Positions 28,905 to 43,549 of a stretch of 64,000 bases of DNA are shown here, one piece after another. The stretch is from NCBI GenBank assembly GCA_014526335.1, contig JACTAT010000004.1, positions 991,180 through 1,055,179 of the forward strand, read 5' to 3'. Origin of the DNA: Chrysaora quinquecirrha. Lineage: Eukaryota; Cnidaria; Scyphozoa; Semaeostomeae; Pelagiidae. The notes under the pieces were generated by a model. It did no database searches, was not told the origin of the DNA, and was given only the letters and a program-made list of their open reading frames with translations. The stretch's first letter is position 1; every line of letters begins with the position of its first letter. A program made the translations under genes and the position numbers.

Positions 28905-28976
28905 GATCTCGTTCAGGATTGAACTGAGGACCTTGCGCGTGTGAAGCGCACGTGATAACCACTACACTACGAGATC
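28905..28976 (-). tRNA. tRNA-Val(CAC), fourth array unit
   Basis: Anticodon CAC at 28941-28943. AAC and CAC units alternate over the first five positions, which suggests that the array grew there as a two-gene block. Confidence 0.85.
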
Positions 28977-29049
28977 TTGCATGATATTCTTAAGTTACTG
29001 CTGACAATTGTCGGTGTTTCTTCAAGTAAGCAATGAATAAATTGAAAAT

Positions 29050-29121
29050 GATCTCGTTCAGGATTGAACTGAGGACCTTGCGCGTGTTAGGCGCACGTGA
29101 TAACCACTACACTACGAGATC
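29050..29121 (-). tRNA. tRNA-Val(AAC), fifth array unit
   Basis: Anticodon at 29086-29088. The whole unit is almost identical to the unit at 28760. Confidence 0.85.
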
Positions 29122-29194
29122 TTTCATAATATTCTTAAGTAACTGCTAGCAATTGTCGGTATTTCTTCAAGTAAGCAATGAATAAATTGAAAAT

Positions 29195-29266
29195 GATCTC
29201 GCTCAGGATTGAACTGAGGACCTTGCGCGTGTTAGGCGCACGTGATAACCACTACACTACGAGATC
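29195..29266 (-). tRNA. tRNA-Val(AAC), sixth array unit
   Basis: Consensus tRNA with perfect acceptor, anticodon and T stems; this is the commonest form in the array. Confidence 0.88.
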
Positions 29267-32200
29267 TTGCATGATATTCTTAAGTTAGCTACTGCTGACA
29301 ATTGACGGTATTTCTTCAAGTAAGAAATGAATAAATTGAAAATGATCTCGCTCAGGATTGAACTGAGGACCTTGTGCGAGTTAGGCGCACGAGATAACCA
29401 CTGCACTGCGAGATCTTTCATAATATTCTTAAGTTACTGCTGACAATTGTCGGTGTTTCTTCAAGTAAGCAATGAATAAATTCAAAATGATCTCGTTCAG
29501 GATTGAACTGAGGACCTTGCGCGTGTGAAGCGCACGTGATAACCACTACACTACGAGATCTTGTATAATATTGTTAAGTAACTGCTAGCAATTGTCGGTA
29601 TTTCTTCAAGAAAGCAATGAATAAATTGACAATGATCTCGCTCAGGATTGAACTGAGGACCTTGCGCGTGTTAGGCGCACGTGATAACCACTACACTACG
29701 AGATCTTGTATAATATCCTTAAGTGACTACCGAGAATTGTCGGTATTTCTTCAAGTAAGCAATGAATAAATTGAAAATGATCTCGCTCAGGATTGAACTG
29801 AGGACCTTGCGCGTGTTAGGCGCACGTGAAAACCACTACACTACGAGATCTTGCATAATATTCTTAAGTGACCACCGAGAATTGTCGGTATTTCTTCAAG
29901 TAAGCAATGAATAAATTGAAAATGATCTCGCTCAGGATTGAACTGAGGACTTTGCGCGTGTGAAGCGCACGTGATAACCACTACACTACGAGATCTTGCA
30001 TAATATTGTTAAGTTACTGCTGACAATTGTCGGTATTTCTTCAAGTAAGCAATGAATAAATTGAAAATGATCTCGCTTAGGATTGAACTGAGGACCTTGC
30101 GCGTGTAAAGCGCATGTGGTAGCCACTACACTACGGATCTTGCATAATATTCTTAAGTTACAGCTGACAATTGTCGGTATTTCTTCAAGTTAGCAATGAA
30201 TAAATTGAAAATGATCTCGCTCAGGATTGAACTGAAGACCTTGCGCGTGTTAGGCGCACGTGATAACCACTACACTGCGAGATCTTTCATAATATTCTTA
30301 AGTTACTGCTGACAATTGTCGGTGTTTCTTCAAGTAAGCAATGAATAAATTGAAAATGATCTCGTTCAGAATTGAACTGAGGACCTTGCGCGTGTGAAGC
30401 GCACGTGATAACCTCTACACTACGAGATCTTGCATGATATTCTTAAGTTACTGCTGACAATTGTCGGTGTTTCTTCAAGTAAGCAATGAATAAATTGAAA
30501 ATGATCTCGTTCAGAATTGAACTGAGGACCTTGCGCGTGTGAAGCGCACGTGATAACCTCTACACTACGAGATCTTGCATGATATTCTTAAGTTACTGCT
30601 GACAATTGTCGGTGTTTCTTCAAGTAAGCAATGAATAAATTGAAAATGATCTCGTTCAGAATTGAACTGAGGACCTTGCGCGTGTGAAGCGCACGTGATA
30701 ACCTCTACACTACGAGATCTTGCATGATATTCTTAAGTTACTGCTGACAATTGTCGGTGTTTCTTCAAGTAAGCAATGAATAAATTGAAAATGATCTCGT
30801 TCAGGATTGAACTGAGGACCTTGCGCGTGTGAAGCGTACGTGATAACCACTACACTACGAGATCTTGCATGATATTCTTAAGTTACTGCTGACAATTGTC
30901 GGTATTTCTTCTAGTAAGCAATGAATAAATTCAAAATGATCTCGCTCAGGATTGAACTGAGGACCTTGCGCGTGTAAGGCGCACGTGATAACCACTACAC
31001 TACGAGATCTTTCATAATATTCTTAAGTAACTGCTAGCAATTGTCGGTATTTCTTCAAGTAAGCAATGAATAAATTGAAAATGATCTCGCTCAGGATTGA
31101 ACTGAGGACCTTGCGCGTGTTAGGCGCACGTGATAACCACTACACTACGAGATCTTGCATGATATTCTTAAGTTACTGCTGACAATTGACGGTATTTCTT
31201 CAAGTAAGAAATGAATAAATTGAAAATGATCTCGCTCAGTGTTGAACTGAGGACCTTGTGCGAGTTAGGCGCACGAGATAACCACTACACTGCGAGATCT
31301 TTCATAATATTCTTAAGTTACTGCTGACAATTGTCGGTGTTTCTTCAAGTAAGCAATGAATAAATTCAAAATGATCTCGTTCAGGATTGAACTGAGGACC
31401 TTGCGCGTGTGAAGCGCACGTGATAACCACTACACTACGAGATCTTGTATAATATTGTTAAGTAACTGCTAGCAATTGTCGGTATTTCTTCAAGAAAGCA
31501 ATGAATAAATTGACAATGATCTCGCTCAGGATTGAACTGAGGACCTTGCGCGTGTTAGGCGCACGTGATAACCACTACACTACGAGATCTTGTATAATAT
31601 CCTTAAGTGACTACCGAGAATTGTCGGTATTTCTTCAAGTAAGCAATGAATAAATTGAAAATGATCTCGCTCAGGATTGAACTGAGGGATTTGCGCGTGT
31701 TAGGCGCAAGTGATAACCACTACACTACGAGATCTTGCATAATATTCTTAAGTGACCACCGAGAATTGTCGGTATTTCTTCAAGTAAGCAATGAATAAAT
31801 TGAAAATGATCTCGCTCAGGATTGAACTGAGGACTTTGCGCGTGTGAAGCGCACGTGATAACCACTACACTACGAGATCTTGCATAATATTGTTAAGTTA
31901 CTGCTGACAATTGTCGGTATTTCTTCAAGTAAGCAATGAATAAATTGAAAATGATCTCGCTTAGGATTGAACTGAGGACCTTGCGGGTGTAAAGCGCATG
32001 TGGTAGCCACTACACTACAAGATCTTGCATAATATTGTTAAGTTACTGCTGACAATTGTCGGTATTTCTTCAAGTAAGCAATGAATAAATTGAAAATGAT
32101 CTCGCTCAGGATTGAACTGAGGACCTTGCGCGTGTAAGGCGCACGTGATAACCACTACACTACGAGATCTTGTATAATTTTCTTTAGCAACTGCTGACAA

Positions 32201-32388
32201 TTGTTGGTAATTCTTCATGTAGGCAATGAATAAATTGAAAATGATCTCGCCCAGGATTGAACTGAGGACTTTTGCGCGTGTTGGGCTCACGTGATAACCA
32301 CTACACTACGAGATCTTGTATAATTTTCTTAAGCAACTGATGACAATTGTCGGTATTTTTTCAAGTAAGCAATGAATAAATTGAATAT

Positions 32389-32460
32389 GATCTCGCTCCG
32401 GGTTGAACTGAGGACCTTGCGCGTAATAGGCGCACATGATGACCACTACACTACGAGATT
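32389..32460 (-). pseudogene. Decayed tRNA unit with AUU anticodon
   Basis: The loop reads CTATTAC (anticodon at 32425-32427), the acceptor has lost its first pair (ends GATT on the plus strand) and the D arm is altered. Probably a pseudogene. Confidence 0.55.
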
Positions 32461-33981
32461 TTGCATAATATTCTTAACTTACTGCTGACAATTGCCGGTA
32501 TTTCTTCAAGTAAGCAACGAATCAATTGAAAATGATCTCGCTCAGGATTGAACGGAGGACCTTGCGCGTGTGAAGCGCACGTGATAACCACTACACTACG
32601 AGATCTTGCATAATATTCTTAACTTACTGCTGACAATTGCCGGTATTTCTACAAGTAAGCAATGAATAAATTGAAAATGATCTCGCTCAGCATTGAACTT
32701 AGGACCTTGCGCGTGTTAAGCGCACGTGATAACCACTACACTACGAGATCTTGCATAATATTCTGAAGTTACAGCTGAAAATTGTCAGATTTCTTCAAGT
32801 AAGCAATGAATAAATTGAAAATGATCTCGCTCAGGATTGAACTGAGGACCTAGCGCGTGTTAGGCGCACGTGATAACCACTACACTACGAGATCTTGCAT
32901 AATATTCTGAAGTTACAGCTGACAATTGTCGGTATTTCTTCAAGTAAGCAATGTATAAATTGAAAATGTTCTCGCTCAGGATTGAACTGAGGACCTTGCG
33001 CGTGTTAGGCGCACGTGATAACCACTACACTACGAGATCTTGCATAACATTCTTAACTTGCTCCTGACAATTAACGGTATTTCTTACAGTAAGCAATGAA
33101 TAAATTGAAAATGATCTCGCTCAAGATTGAACTGAGGACCTTGCGCGTGTGAAGCACACGTGATAACCACTACACTACGAGATCTTGCATAATATTCTTT
33201 ATTTACTGCTGACAATTGCTGGTATTTCTTCAAGCAAGCAATGTATAATTTGAAAATGATCTTGCTCAGGATTGAACTGAGGACCTTGCGCGTGTTAGGC
33301 ACACGTGATAACTACTACACTACGAGATCTTGCATAATATTCTTAAGTTACTGCTGAGAATTGTCGGTATTTCTTCAAGTAAGAAATGAATAAATTGAAA
33401 ATGATCTCGCTCAGGATTGCACGGAGGACCTTGCGCGTGTAAAAAGCACGTGATAGCCACTGCACTACGAGATCTTGTATAATTTTCTTTATTAACTGCT
33501 GAAAATTGTCGGTAATTCTTCATGTAGGCAATGAATAAATTGAAAATGATCTCGCTCAGGATTGAACTGAGGACCTTGCGCGTGTTAGGCGCACGTGATA
33601 ACCACTACACTACGAGATCTTGCATAACATTCTTAACTTGCTCCTGACAATTAACGGTATTTCTTCAAGTAAGCAATGAATAAATTGAAAATGATCTCGC
33701 TCAGGATTGGACTTAGGACCTTGCGCGTGTGAAGCACACGTGATAACCACTACACTACGAGATCTTGCATAAATTTCTTTATTTACTGCTGACAATTGTT
33801 AGATTTCTTCAAGTAAGCAATGAATAAATTGAAAATGATCTCGCTCAGGATTGAACTGAGGACCTTGCGCGTGTTAGGCGCACGTGATAACCATTACACT
33901 ACGAGATCTTGCATAATATTCTAAACTTACTGCTGACAATTGCCGGTATTTCGTCAAGTAAGCAATGAATAAATTGAAAAT

Positions 33982-34053
33982 GATCTCGCTCAGGATTGAA
34001 CTGAGGACCTTGCGCGTGTAAAGCGCACGTGATAACCACTACACTACGAGATC
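33982..34053 (-). tRNA. tRNA-Val(UAC), representative unit
   Basis: Loop TTTACAC gives anticodon UAC (34018-34020), reading GUA. All stems are perfect. UAC units are common between about 34 and 40 kb; a second UAC form with loop CTTACAC is common after about 50 kb. Confidence 0.88.
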
Positions 34054-37000
34054 TTGTATAATTTTCTTAAGTAACTGCTGACAACTGTTGGTAATTCTTC
34101 ATGTAAGCAATGAATAAATTGAAAATGATCTCGCTCAGGATTGAACTAAGGACCTTGCGCGTGTTAGGTGCACGTGATAACCACTATATTCTTTATTTAC
34201 TGCTGACAATTGCTGGTATTTCTTCAAGTAAGCAATGTATAATTTGAAAATGATCTTGCTCAGGATTGAACTGAAGACCTTGCGCGTGTTAGGCGCACGT
34301 GATAACTACTAAACTACGAGATATTGCATAATATTCTTAAGTTACTGCTGAGAATTGTCGGTATTTCTTCAAGTAAGAAATGAATAAATTGAAAATGATC
34401 TCGCTCAGGATTGAACTGAGGACCTTGCGCCTGTAAAGCGCACGTGATAACCACTACACTACGAGATCTTGTATAATTTTCTTAAGTAACTGCTGACAAT
34501 TGTTGGTAATTCTTCATGTAGGCAATGAATAAATTGAAAATGATCTCGCTCAGGATTGAACTGAGGACCTTGCGCGTGTAAAGCGCACGTGATAACCACT
34601 ACACTACGAGATCTTGTATAATTTTCTTAAGTAACTGCTGACAATTGTTGGTAATTCTTCATGTAGGCAATGAATAAATTGAAAATGATCTCGCTCAGGA
34701 TTGAACTGAGGACCTTGCGCGTGTTAGGCGCACGTGATAACCACTACACTACGAGATCGTGTCTAATATTGTTTAGTAACTGCTGACAATAGTCGGTATT
34801 TCTTCAAGTAAGCAATGAATAAATTGAAAATGATCTCGCTCAGGATTGAACTTAGGACCTTGCGCGTGTTAGGCGCACGTGATAACCACTACACTACGAG
34901 ATCTTGCATAATATTCTTAACTTACTGCTGACAATTGCCGGTATTTCTTCAAGTAAGCAATGAATAAATTGAAAATGATCTCGCTCAGGATTGAACCTAG
35001 GACCTTGCGCGTGTGAAGAGCACGTGATAACCCCTACGCTACGAGATCTGTCATAATATTCTGAAGCTACAGCTGACAATTGTCAGATTTCTTCAAGTAA
35101 GCAATGAATAAATTGAAAATGATCTCGCTCAGGATTGAACTGAGGACCTTGCGCGTGTTAGGCGCACGTGATAACTACTACACTACGAGATCTTGCATAA
35201 TATTCTGAAGTTACAGCTGACAATTGTCAGATTTCTTCAAGTAAGCAATGAATAAATTGAAAATGCTCTCGCTCAGGATTGAACTGAGGACCTTGCGCGT
35301 GTAAAGCGCACGAGATAACCACTACACTACGAGATCTTGCATAGTATTCTTAACTTACTGCTGACAATCGCCGGTATTTCGTCAAGTAAGCAATGAATAA
35401 ATTGAAAATGATCTCGCTCAGGATTGAACTGAGGACCTTGCGAGTGTAAAGCGCACGTGATAACCACTATACTACGAGATCTTGTATAATTTTCTTAAGT
35501 AACTGCTGAGAATTGTCGGTATTTCTTCAAGTAAGAAATGAATAAATTGAAAATGATCTCGCTCAGGATTGAACTGAGGACCTTGCGCGTGTGAAGCGCA
35601 CGTGATAACCACTAAACTACGAGATCTTGTATAATTTTCTTTATTAACTGCTGAAAATTGTCGGTATTTCTTCAAGTAAGCAATGTATAAATTGAAAATG
35701 TTCTCGCTCAGGATTGAACTGAGGACCTTGCGCGTGTTAGGTGCACGTGATAACCACTACACTACGAGATCTTGCATAACATTCTTAACTTGCTCCCGAC
35801 AATTAACGGTATTTCTTCAAGTAAGCAATGAATAAATTGAAAATGATCTGGCTCAGGATTGAACTGAGGACCTTGCGCATGTTAGGCGCACGTGATAATC
35901 ACTACACTACGAGATCTTGCATAAAATTCTTTATTTACTGCTGACAATTGTTAGATTTTTTCAAGTAAGCAATGAATAAATTGAAAATTATCTCGCTCAG
36001 GATTGAACTGAGGACCTTGCGTGTGTTAGGCGCACGTGATTACCATTACACTACGTGATCTTGCGTAATATTCTAAACTTACTGCTGACAATTGCCGGTA
36101 TTTCGTCAAGTAAGCAATGAATAAATTGAAAATGATCTCGCTCAGGATTGAACTGAGGACCTTGCGCGTGTAAAGCGCACGTGATAACCACTACACTACG
36201 AGATCTTGTATAATTTTCTTAAGTAACTGCTGACAATTGTTGGTAATTCTTCATGTAGGCAATGAATAAATTGAAAATGATCTCGCTCAGGATTGAACTG
36301 AGGACCTTGCGCGTGTTAGGTGCACGTGATAACCACTATATTCTTTATTTACTGCTGACAATTGCTGGTATTTCTTCAAGTAAGCAATGTATAATTTGAA
36401 AATGATCTTGCTCAGGATTGAACTGAGGACCTTGCGCGTGTTAGGCGCACGTGATAACTACTACACTACGAGATCTTGCATAATATCCTTAAGTTACTGC
36501 TGAGAATTGTCGGTATTTCTTCAAGTAAGAAATGAATAAATTGAAAATGATCTCGCTCAGGATTGAACTGAGGACCTTGCGCGTGTAAAGCGCACGTGAT
36601 AACCACTAGACTACGAGATCTTGTATAATTTTCTTAAGTAACTGCTGACAATTGTTGGTAATTCTTCATGTAGGCAATGAATAAATTGAAAATGATCTCG
36701 CTCAGGATTGAACTGAGGACCTTGCGCGTGTAAAGCGCACGTGATAACCACTATACTACGAGATCTTGTATAATTTTCTTAAGTAACTGCTGACAATTGT
36801 TGGTAATTCTTCATGTAGGCAATGAATAAATTGAAAATGATCTCGCTCAGGATTGAACTGAGGACCTTGCGCGTGTTAGGTGCACTTGATAACCACTACA
36901 CTACGAGATCTTGCATAACATTCTTAACTTGCTCCCGACAATTAACGGTATTTCTTCAAGTAAGCAATGAATAAATTGAAAATGATCTCGCTCAGGATTG

Positions 37001-38239
37001 AACTGAGGACCTTGCGCGTGTGAAGCACACGTGATAACCACTACACTACGAGATCTTGTATAATTTTCTTAAGCAACTGCTGACAAGTGTCGATAATTCT
37101 TCATGTAGGCAATGAATAAATTGAAAATGATCTGGCTCAGGATTGAACTGAGGACCTTGCGCATGTTAGGCGCACGTGATAATCACTACACTACGAGATC
37201 TTGCATAAAATTCTTTATTTACTGCTGACAATTGTTAGATTTTTTCAAGTAAGGAATGAATAAATTGAAAATTATCTCGCTCAGGATTGAACTGAGGACC
37301 TTGCGTGTGTTAGGCGCACGTGATTACCATTACACTACGTGATCTTGCGTAATATTCTAAACTTACTGCTGACAATTGCCGGTATTTCGTCAAGTAAGCA
37401 ATGAATAAATTGAAAATGATCTCGCTCAGGATTGAACTGAGGACCTTGCGCGTGTAAAGCGCACGTGATAACCACTACACTACGAGATCTTGTATAATTT
37501 TCTTAAGTAACTGCTGACAATTGTTGGTAATTCTTCATGTAGGCAATGAATAAATTGAAAATGATCTCGCTCAGGATTGAACTGAGGACCTTGCGCGTGT
37601 TAGGTGCACGTGATAACCACTATATTCTTTATTTACTGCTGACAATTGCAGGTATTTCTTCAAGTAAGCAATGTATAATTTGAAAATGATCTTGCTCAGG
37701 ATTGAACTGAGGACCTTGCGCGTGTTAGGCGCACGTGATAACTACTACACTACGAGATCTTGCATAATATCCTTAAGTTACTGCTGAGAATTGTCGGTAT
37801 TTCTTCAAGTAAGAAATGAATAAATTGAAAATGATCTCGCTCAGGATTGAACTGAGGACCTTGCGCGTGTAAAGCGCACGTGATAACCACTACACTACGA
37901 GATCTTGTATAATTTTCTTAAGTAACTGCTGACAATTGTTGGTAATTCTTCAAGTAGGCAATGAATAAATTGAAAATGATCTCGCTCAGGATTGAACTGA
38001 GGACCTTGCGCGTGTAAAGCGCACGTGATAACCACTACACTACGAGATCTTGTATAATTTTCTTAAGTAACTGCTGACAATTGTTGGTAATTCTTCATGT
38101 AGGCAATGAATAAATTGAAAATGATCTCGCTCAGGATTGAACTGAGGACCTTGCGCGTGTTAGGCGCACGTGATAACCTCTACACTACGAGATCGTGTCT
38201 AATATTGTTTAGTAACTGCTGACAATAGTCGGTATTTCT

Positions 38240-39350
38240 TCAAGTAAGCAATGAATAAATTGAAAATGATCTCGCTCAGGATGCACGTGTGAAGCGCACG
38301 TGATAGCCACTACACTACGAGATCTTGCATAATATTCTTAACTTACTGCTGACAATTGCCGGTATTTCTTCAAGTAAGCAATGAATAAATTGAAAATGAT
38401 CTCGCTCAGGATTGAACCTAGGACCTTGCGCATGTGAAGCGCACGTGATAACCACTACGCTACGAGATCTGTCATAATATTCTGAAGTTACAGCTGACAA
38501 TTGTCAGATTTCTTCAAATAAGCAATGAATAAATTGAAAATGATCTCGCTCAGGATTGAACTGAGGACCTTGCGCATGTTAGGCGCACGTGATAACCACT
38601 ACACTACGAGATCTTGCATAATATTCTGAAGTTACAGCTGACAATTGTTGGTAATTCTTCAAGTAGGCAATGAATAAATTGAAAATGATCTCGCTCAGGA
38701 TTGAACTGAGGACCTTGCGCGTGTAAAGCGCACGTGATAACCACTACACTACGAGATCTTGTATAATTTTCTTAAGTAACTGCTGACAATTGTTGGTAAT
38801 TCTTCATGTAGGCAATGAATAAATTGAAAATGATCTCGCTCAGGATTGAACTGAGGACCTTGCGCGTGTTAGGCGCACGTGATAACCTCTACACTACGAG
38901 ATCGTGTCTAATATTGTTTAGTAACTGCTGACAATAGTCGGTATTTCTTCAAGTAAGCAATGAATAAATTGAAAATGATCTCGCTCAGGATGCACGTGTG
39001 AAGCGCACGTGATAGCCACTACACTACGAGATCTTGCATAATATTCTTAACTTACTGCTGACAATTGCCGGTATTTCTTCAAGTAAGCAATGAATAAATT
39101 GAAAATGATCTCGCTCAGGATTGAACCTAGGACCTTGCGCATGTGAAGCGCACGTGATAACCACTACGCTACGAGATCTGTCATAATATTCTGAAGTTAC
39201 AGCTGACAATTGTCAGATTTCTTCAAATAAGCAATGAATAAATTGAAAATGATCTCGCTCAGGATTGAACTGAGGACCTTGCGCATGTTAGGCGCACGTG
39301 ATAACCACTACACTACGAGATCTTGCATAATATTCTGAAGTTACAGCTGA
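38240..39350 (-). repeat. Five-unit higher-order duplication (709 bp)
   Basis: A tRNA unit lacking part of its T arm (GGATGCACGTG junction) occurs at 38281 and again at 38990 with the same neighbours on both sides. The offset of 709 bp is five units minus the deletion. Confidence 0.85.
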
Positions 39351-39394
39351 CAATTGTCAGATTTCTTCAAGTAAGCAATGAATAAATTGAAAAT

Positions 39395-39466
39395 GATCTC
39401 GCTCAGGATTGAACTGAGGACCTTGCGCGTGAAAAGCGCACGTGATAACCACTACACTACGAGATC
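39395..39466 (-). tRNA. Valine-body tRNA with UUC (Glu) anticodon
   Basis: Every stem is perfect and the A and B boxes are intact, but the loop reads TTTTCAC, so the anticodon is UUC (39431-39433), which reads GAA. It is one base away from the UAC form. The rest is the valine consensus. Confidence 0.75.
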
Positions 39467-42400
39467 TTGCATAATATTCTTAACTTACTGCTGACAATCG
39501 CCGGTATTTCGTCAAGTAAGCAATGAATAAATTGAAAACGATCTCGCTCAGGATTGAACTGAGGACCTTGCGCGTGTAAAGCGCACGTGATAACCACTAT
39601 ACTACGAGATCTTGTATAATTTTCTTAAGTAACTGCTGACAATTGTTGGTAATTCTTCAAGTAAGCAAAATTGAAAATGATCTCGCTCAGGATTGAACTG
39701 AGGACCTTGCGCGTGTAAAGTGCACGTGATAACCACTACACTACGAGATCTTGCATAATATTCTTAACTTACTGCTGACAATTGCCGGTATTTCTTCAAG
39801 TAAGCAATGAATACATTGAAAATGATCTCGCTCAGGATTGAACTGAGGACCTTGAGCGTGTGAAGCGCACGTTATAACCACTACACTACGAGATCTTGTA
39901 TAATTTTCTTTAGTACATGCTGACAATTGTTGGTAATTCTTCATGTAGGCAATGAATAAATTGAAAATGATCTGGCTCAGGATTGAACTGAGGACCTTGC
40001 GCGTGTTAGGCGCACGTGATAACCACTACACTACGAGATCTTGCATAAAACTCTTTATTTACTGCTGACAATTGTCGGTATTTCTTCAAGTAAGCAAGGT
40101 ATAAATTGAAAATGATCTGGCTCAGGATTGAACTGAGGACCTTGCGCGTGTTAGGCGCACGTGATAACCACTACACTACGAGACCTTGCATAACATTCTT
40201 AACTTACTCCTGACAATTGACGGTATTTCCTCAAGTAAGCAATGAATACATTGAAAATGATCTCGCTCAGGATTGAACTGAGGACCTTGAGCGTGTGAAG
40301 CGCACGTTATAACCACTACACTACGAGATCAAGTATAATTTTCTTTAGTAACTGCTGACAATTGTTGGTAATTCTTAATGTAGGCAATGAATAAATTGAA
40401 AATGATCTGGCTCAGGATTGAACTGAGGACCTTGCGCGTGTTAGGCGCACGTGATAACCACTACACTACGAGATCTTGCATAAAACTCTTTATTTACTGC
40501 TGACAATTGTCGGTATTTCTTCAAGTAAGCAAGGTATAAATTGAAAATGATCTCGCTCAGGATTGAACTGAGGACCTTGCGCGGGTTAGGCGCACGTGAT
40601 AACAACTGTAGTACGAGATCTTGCATAATATTCTTAAGTTACAGCTGACAATTGTCGGTATTTCTTCAAGTAAGCAATGAATAAATTGAAAATGATCTCG
40701 CTCAGGATTGAACTGAGGACCTTGCGCGTGTTAGGTGCACGTGATAACCACTACACTACTTGATCTTGCATAAAATTCTCTAGTTACTGCTGACAATTGT
40801 CGATATTTCTTAAAGTAAACAATGAATAACCTGAAAATGATGTTGCTCAGGATTGAACTGAGGACCTTGCGCGTGTGAAGCGCACGTGATTACCACTACA
40901 CTAGGAGATCTTGTATAATTTTCTTAAGTAACTGCTAACAATTGTTGGTAATTCTCCATGTAGGCAATGAATAATTTGAAAATGATTTCGCTCAGGATTG
41001 AACTAAGGACCTTGCGCGTGTTAGGTGCACGTGATAACCATTGCACTACGAGATCTTCCAAGATATTCTTCAGTTACAGCTCACAGTTGTCGGTATTTCT
41101 TCAAGTAAGCAATGAATAAATTGAAAATGATCTCGCTCAGGATTGAACTGAGGAACTTGCGCGTGTGAAGCGCACGTGATAACCACTACACTACGATATC
41201 GTGTCTAATATTGTTAAGTAACTGCAGAAAAATTTCGGTATTTCTTCAAGTAAGCGATGAATAAAATGAGGATGATCTCGCTCAGGATTGAACTAAGGAC
41301 CTTTCGCGTGTTAGGCGCACGTGATAACCACTACACTACGGGATCTTGTATAATATTTTTAAGTTACTGCTTACAATTGTTGGTATTTCTTCAAGTAGGC
41401 AATGAATAAGTTGAAAATGATCTAGCTCAGGATTGAATTGAGGACCTTGCGCGTGTAAAGCGCACGTGATAACAACTACACTACAAGATCTTGTATAATA
41501 TTCTTAACTTACTGCTGACAATTGCCTGTATTTCGTCAAGTAAGCAATGAATAAATTGAAAATGATGTCGCTCAGGATTGAACTGAGGACCTTGCGCGTG
41601 TAAAGCGCACGTGATAACCACTACACTACGAGATCTTGTATAATTTTCTTAAGTAACTGTTGACAATTGTTGGTAATTCTTCAAGTAAGCAAAATTGAAA
41701 ATGATCTCGCTCAGGATTGAACTGAGGACCTTGCGCGTGTAAAGCGCACGTGATAACCACTACACTACGAGATCTTGCATAATATTCTTAACTTGCTGCT
41801 GACAATTGCCGGTATTTCTTCAAGAAAGCAATGAATAAATTGACAATGATCTCGCTCAGGATTGAACTGAGGACCTTGCGCGTGTTAGGCGCACGTGATA
41901 ACCACTACACTACGAGATCTTGCATAATATCCTTAAGTGACTACCGAGAATTGTCGGTATTTCTTCAAGTAAGCAATGAATAAATTGAAAATGATCTCGC
42001 TCAGGATTGAACTGAGGACCTTACGCGTGTTAGGCGCACGTGATAACCACTACACTACGAGATCTTGCATAATATTTTTAAGTTACTGCTGACAATTGTC
42101 GGTTTTTCTTCAAGTAAGGAATGAATAAATTGAAAATGATCTCGCTCAGGATTGAACTGAGGACCTTGCGCGTGTGAAGCGAACGTGATAACCACTAAAC
42201 TACGAGATCTTGTATAATTTTCTTTATTAACTGCTGAAAATTGTCGGTATTTCTTCAAGTAAGCAATGTATAAATTGAAAATGTTCTCGCTCAGGATTGA
42301 ACTGAGGACCTTACGCGTGTTAGGCGCACGTGATAACCACTACACTACGAGATCTTGCATAACATTCTTAACTTACTCCTGACAATTGACGGTATTTCTT

Positions 42401-42690
42401 CAAGTAAGAAATGAATAAATTGAAAATGATCTCGCTCAGGATTGAACTTAGGAGCTTGCGCGTGTGAAGTGCACGTGATAACCACTAAACTACCGAGATC
42501 TTGTATAATTTTCCTTAGTAACTGCTGAAAATTTTTGGTATTTCTTCAAGTAAGCAATGTAAATTGAAAATGTTCTCGCTCAGGATTGAACTGAGGACCT
42601 TGCGCGTGTTAGGCGCACGTGATAACCACTACACTACGAGACCTTGCATAACATTCTTAACTTACTCCTGACAATTGACGGTATTTCTTC

Positions 42691-42825
42691 AATTCCGCCT
42701 TAGTCTATTGTTTCGGTCTGTTTCTGACGTTCATACTCTGAGGAGTGTCAGACGAAAAAAGCTTTTAAGTATGCCCAAAATTAATTCCGCTATTCATCGC
42801 AATAATACTCTTAAGTTACTGCTCA
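42691..42825 (+). repeat. Foreign block replacing part of an array unit, copy 1
   Basis: After TATTTCTTCA the array sequence is replaced by about 120 bp beginning AATTCCGCCTTAGTCTATTG that carries CTGAGGAGTGTCAGAC, homologous to 7095-7180. The array resumes with the linker at about 42815 (TTACTGCTCATAATTGTCGG). Confidence 0.75.
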
Positions 42826-43549
42826 TAATTGTCGGAAATTCTTCATGTAGGCAATGAATAGATTGAAAATGATCTCGCTCAGGATTGAACTGAGGACCTT
42901 GCGCGTGTTAGGTGCACGTGATAACCACTGTATTCTTTATTTACTGCTGACAATTGCTGGTATTTCTTCAAGTAAGCAATGTATAATTTGAAAATGATCT
43001 TGCTCAGGATCGAACTGAGGACCTTGCACGTGTTAGGCGCACGTGATAACCACTACACTACGAGATCTTGCATAAAACTCTTTATTTACTGCTGACAATT
43101 GTCGGTATTTCTTCAAGTAAGCAAGGTATAAATTGAAAATGTTCTCGCTCAGGATTGAAATGAGGACCTTTCGCGTGTTAGGCGCACGTGATAACCACTG
43201 CACTACGAGATCTTCCAAGATATTCTTAAGTTACAGCTGACAGTTGTCGGTATTTCTTCAAGTAAGAAATGAATAAATTGAAAATGATCTCGCTCAGGAT
43301 TGAACTTAGGACCTTGCGCGTGTGAAGCGCACGTGATAACCACTAAACTACGAGATCTTGTATAATTTTCTTTAGTAACTGCTGAAAATTTTCGGTATTT
43401 CTTCAAGTAAGAAATGAATAAATTGAAAATGTTCTCGCTCAGGATTGAACTGAGGACCTTGCACGTGTTAGGCGCACGTGATAACCACTACACTACGAGA
43501 CCTTGCATAACATTCTTAACTTACTCCTGAAAATTGACGGTATTTCTTC

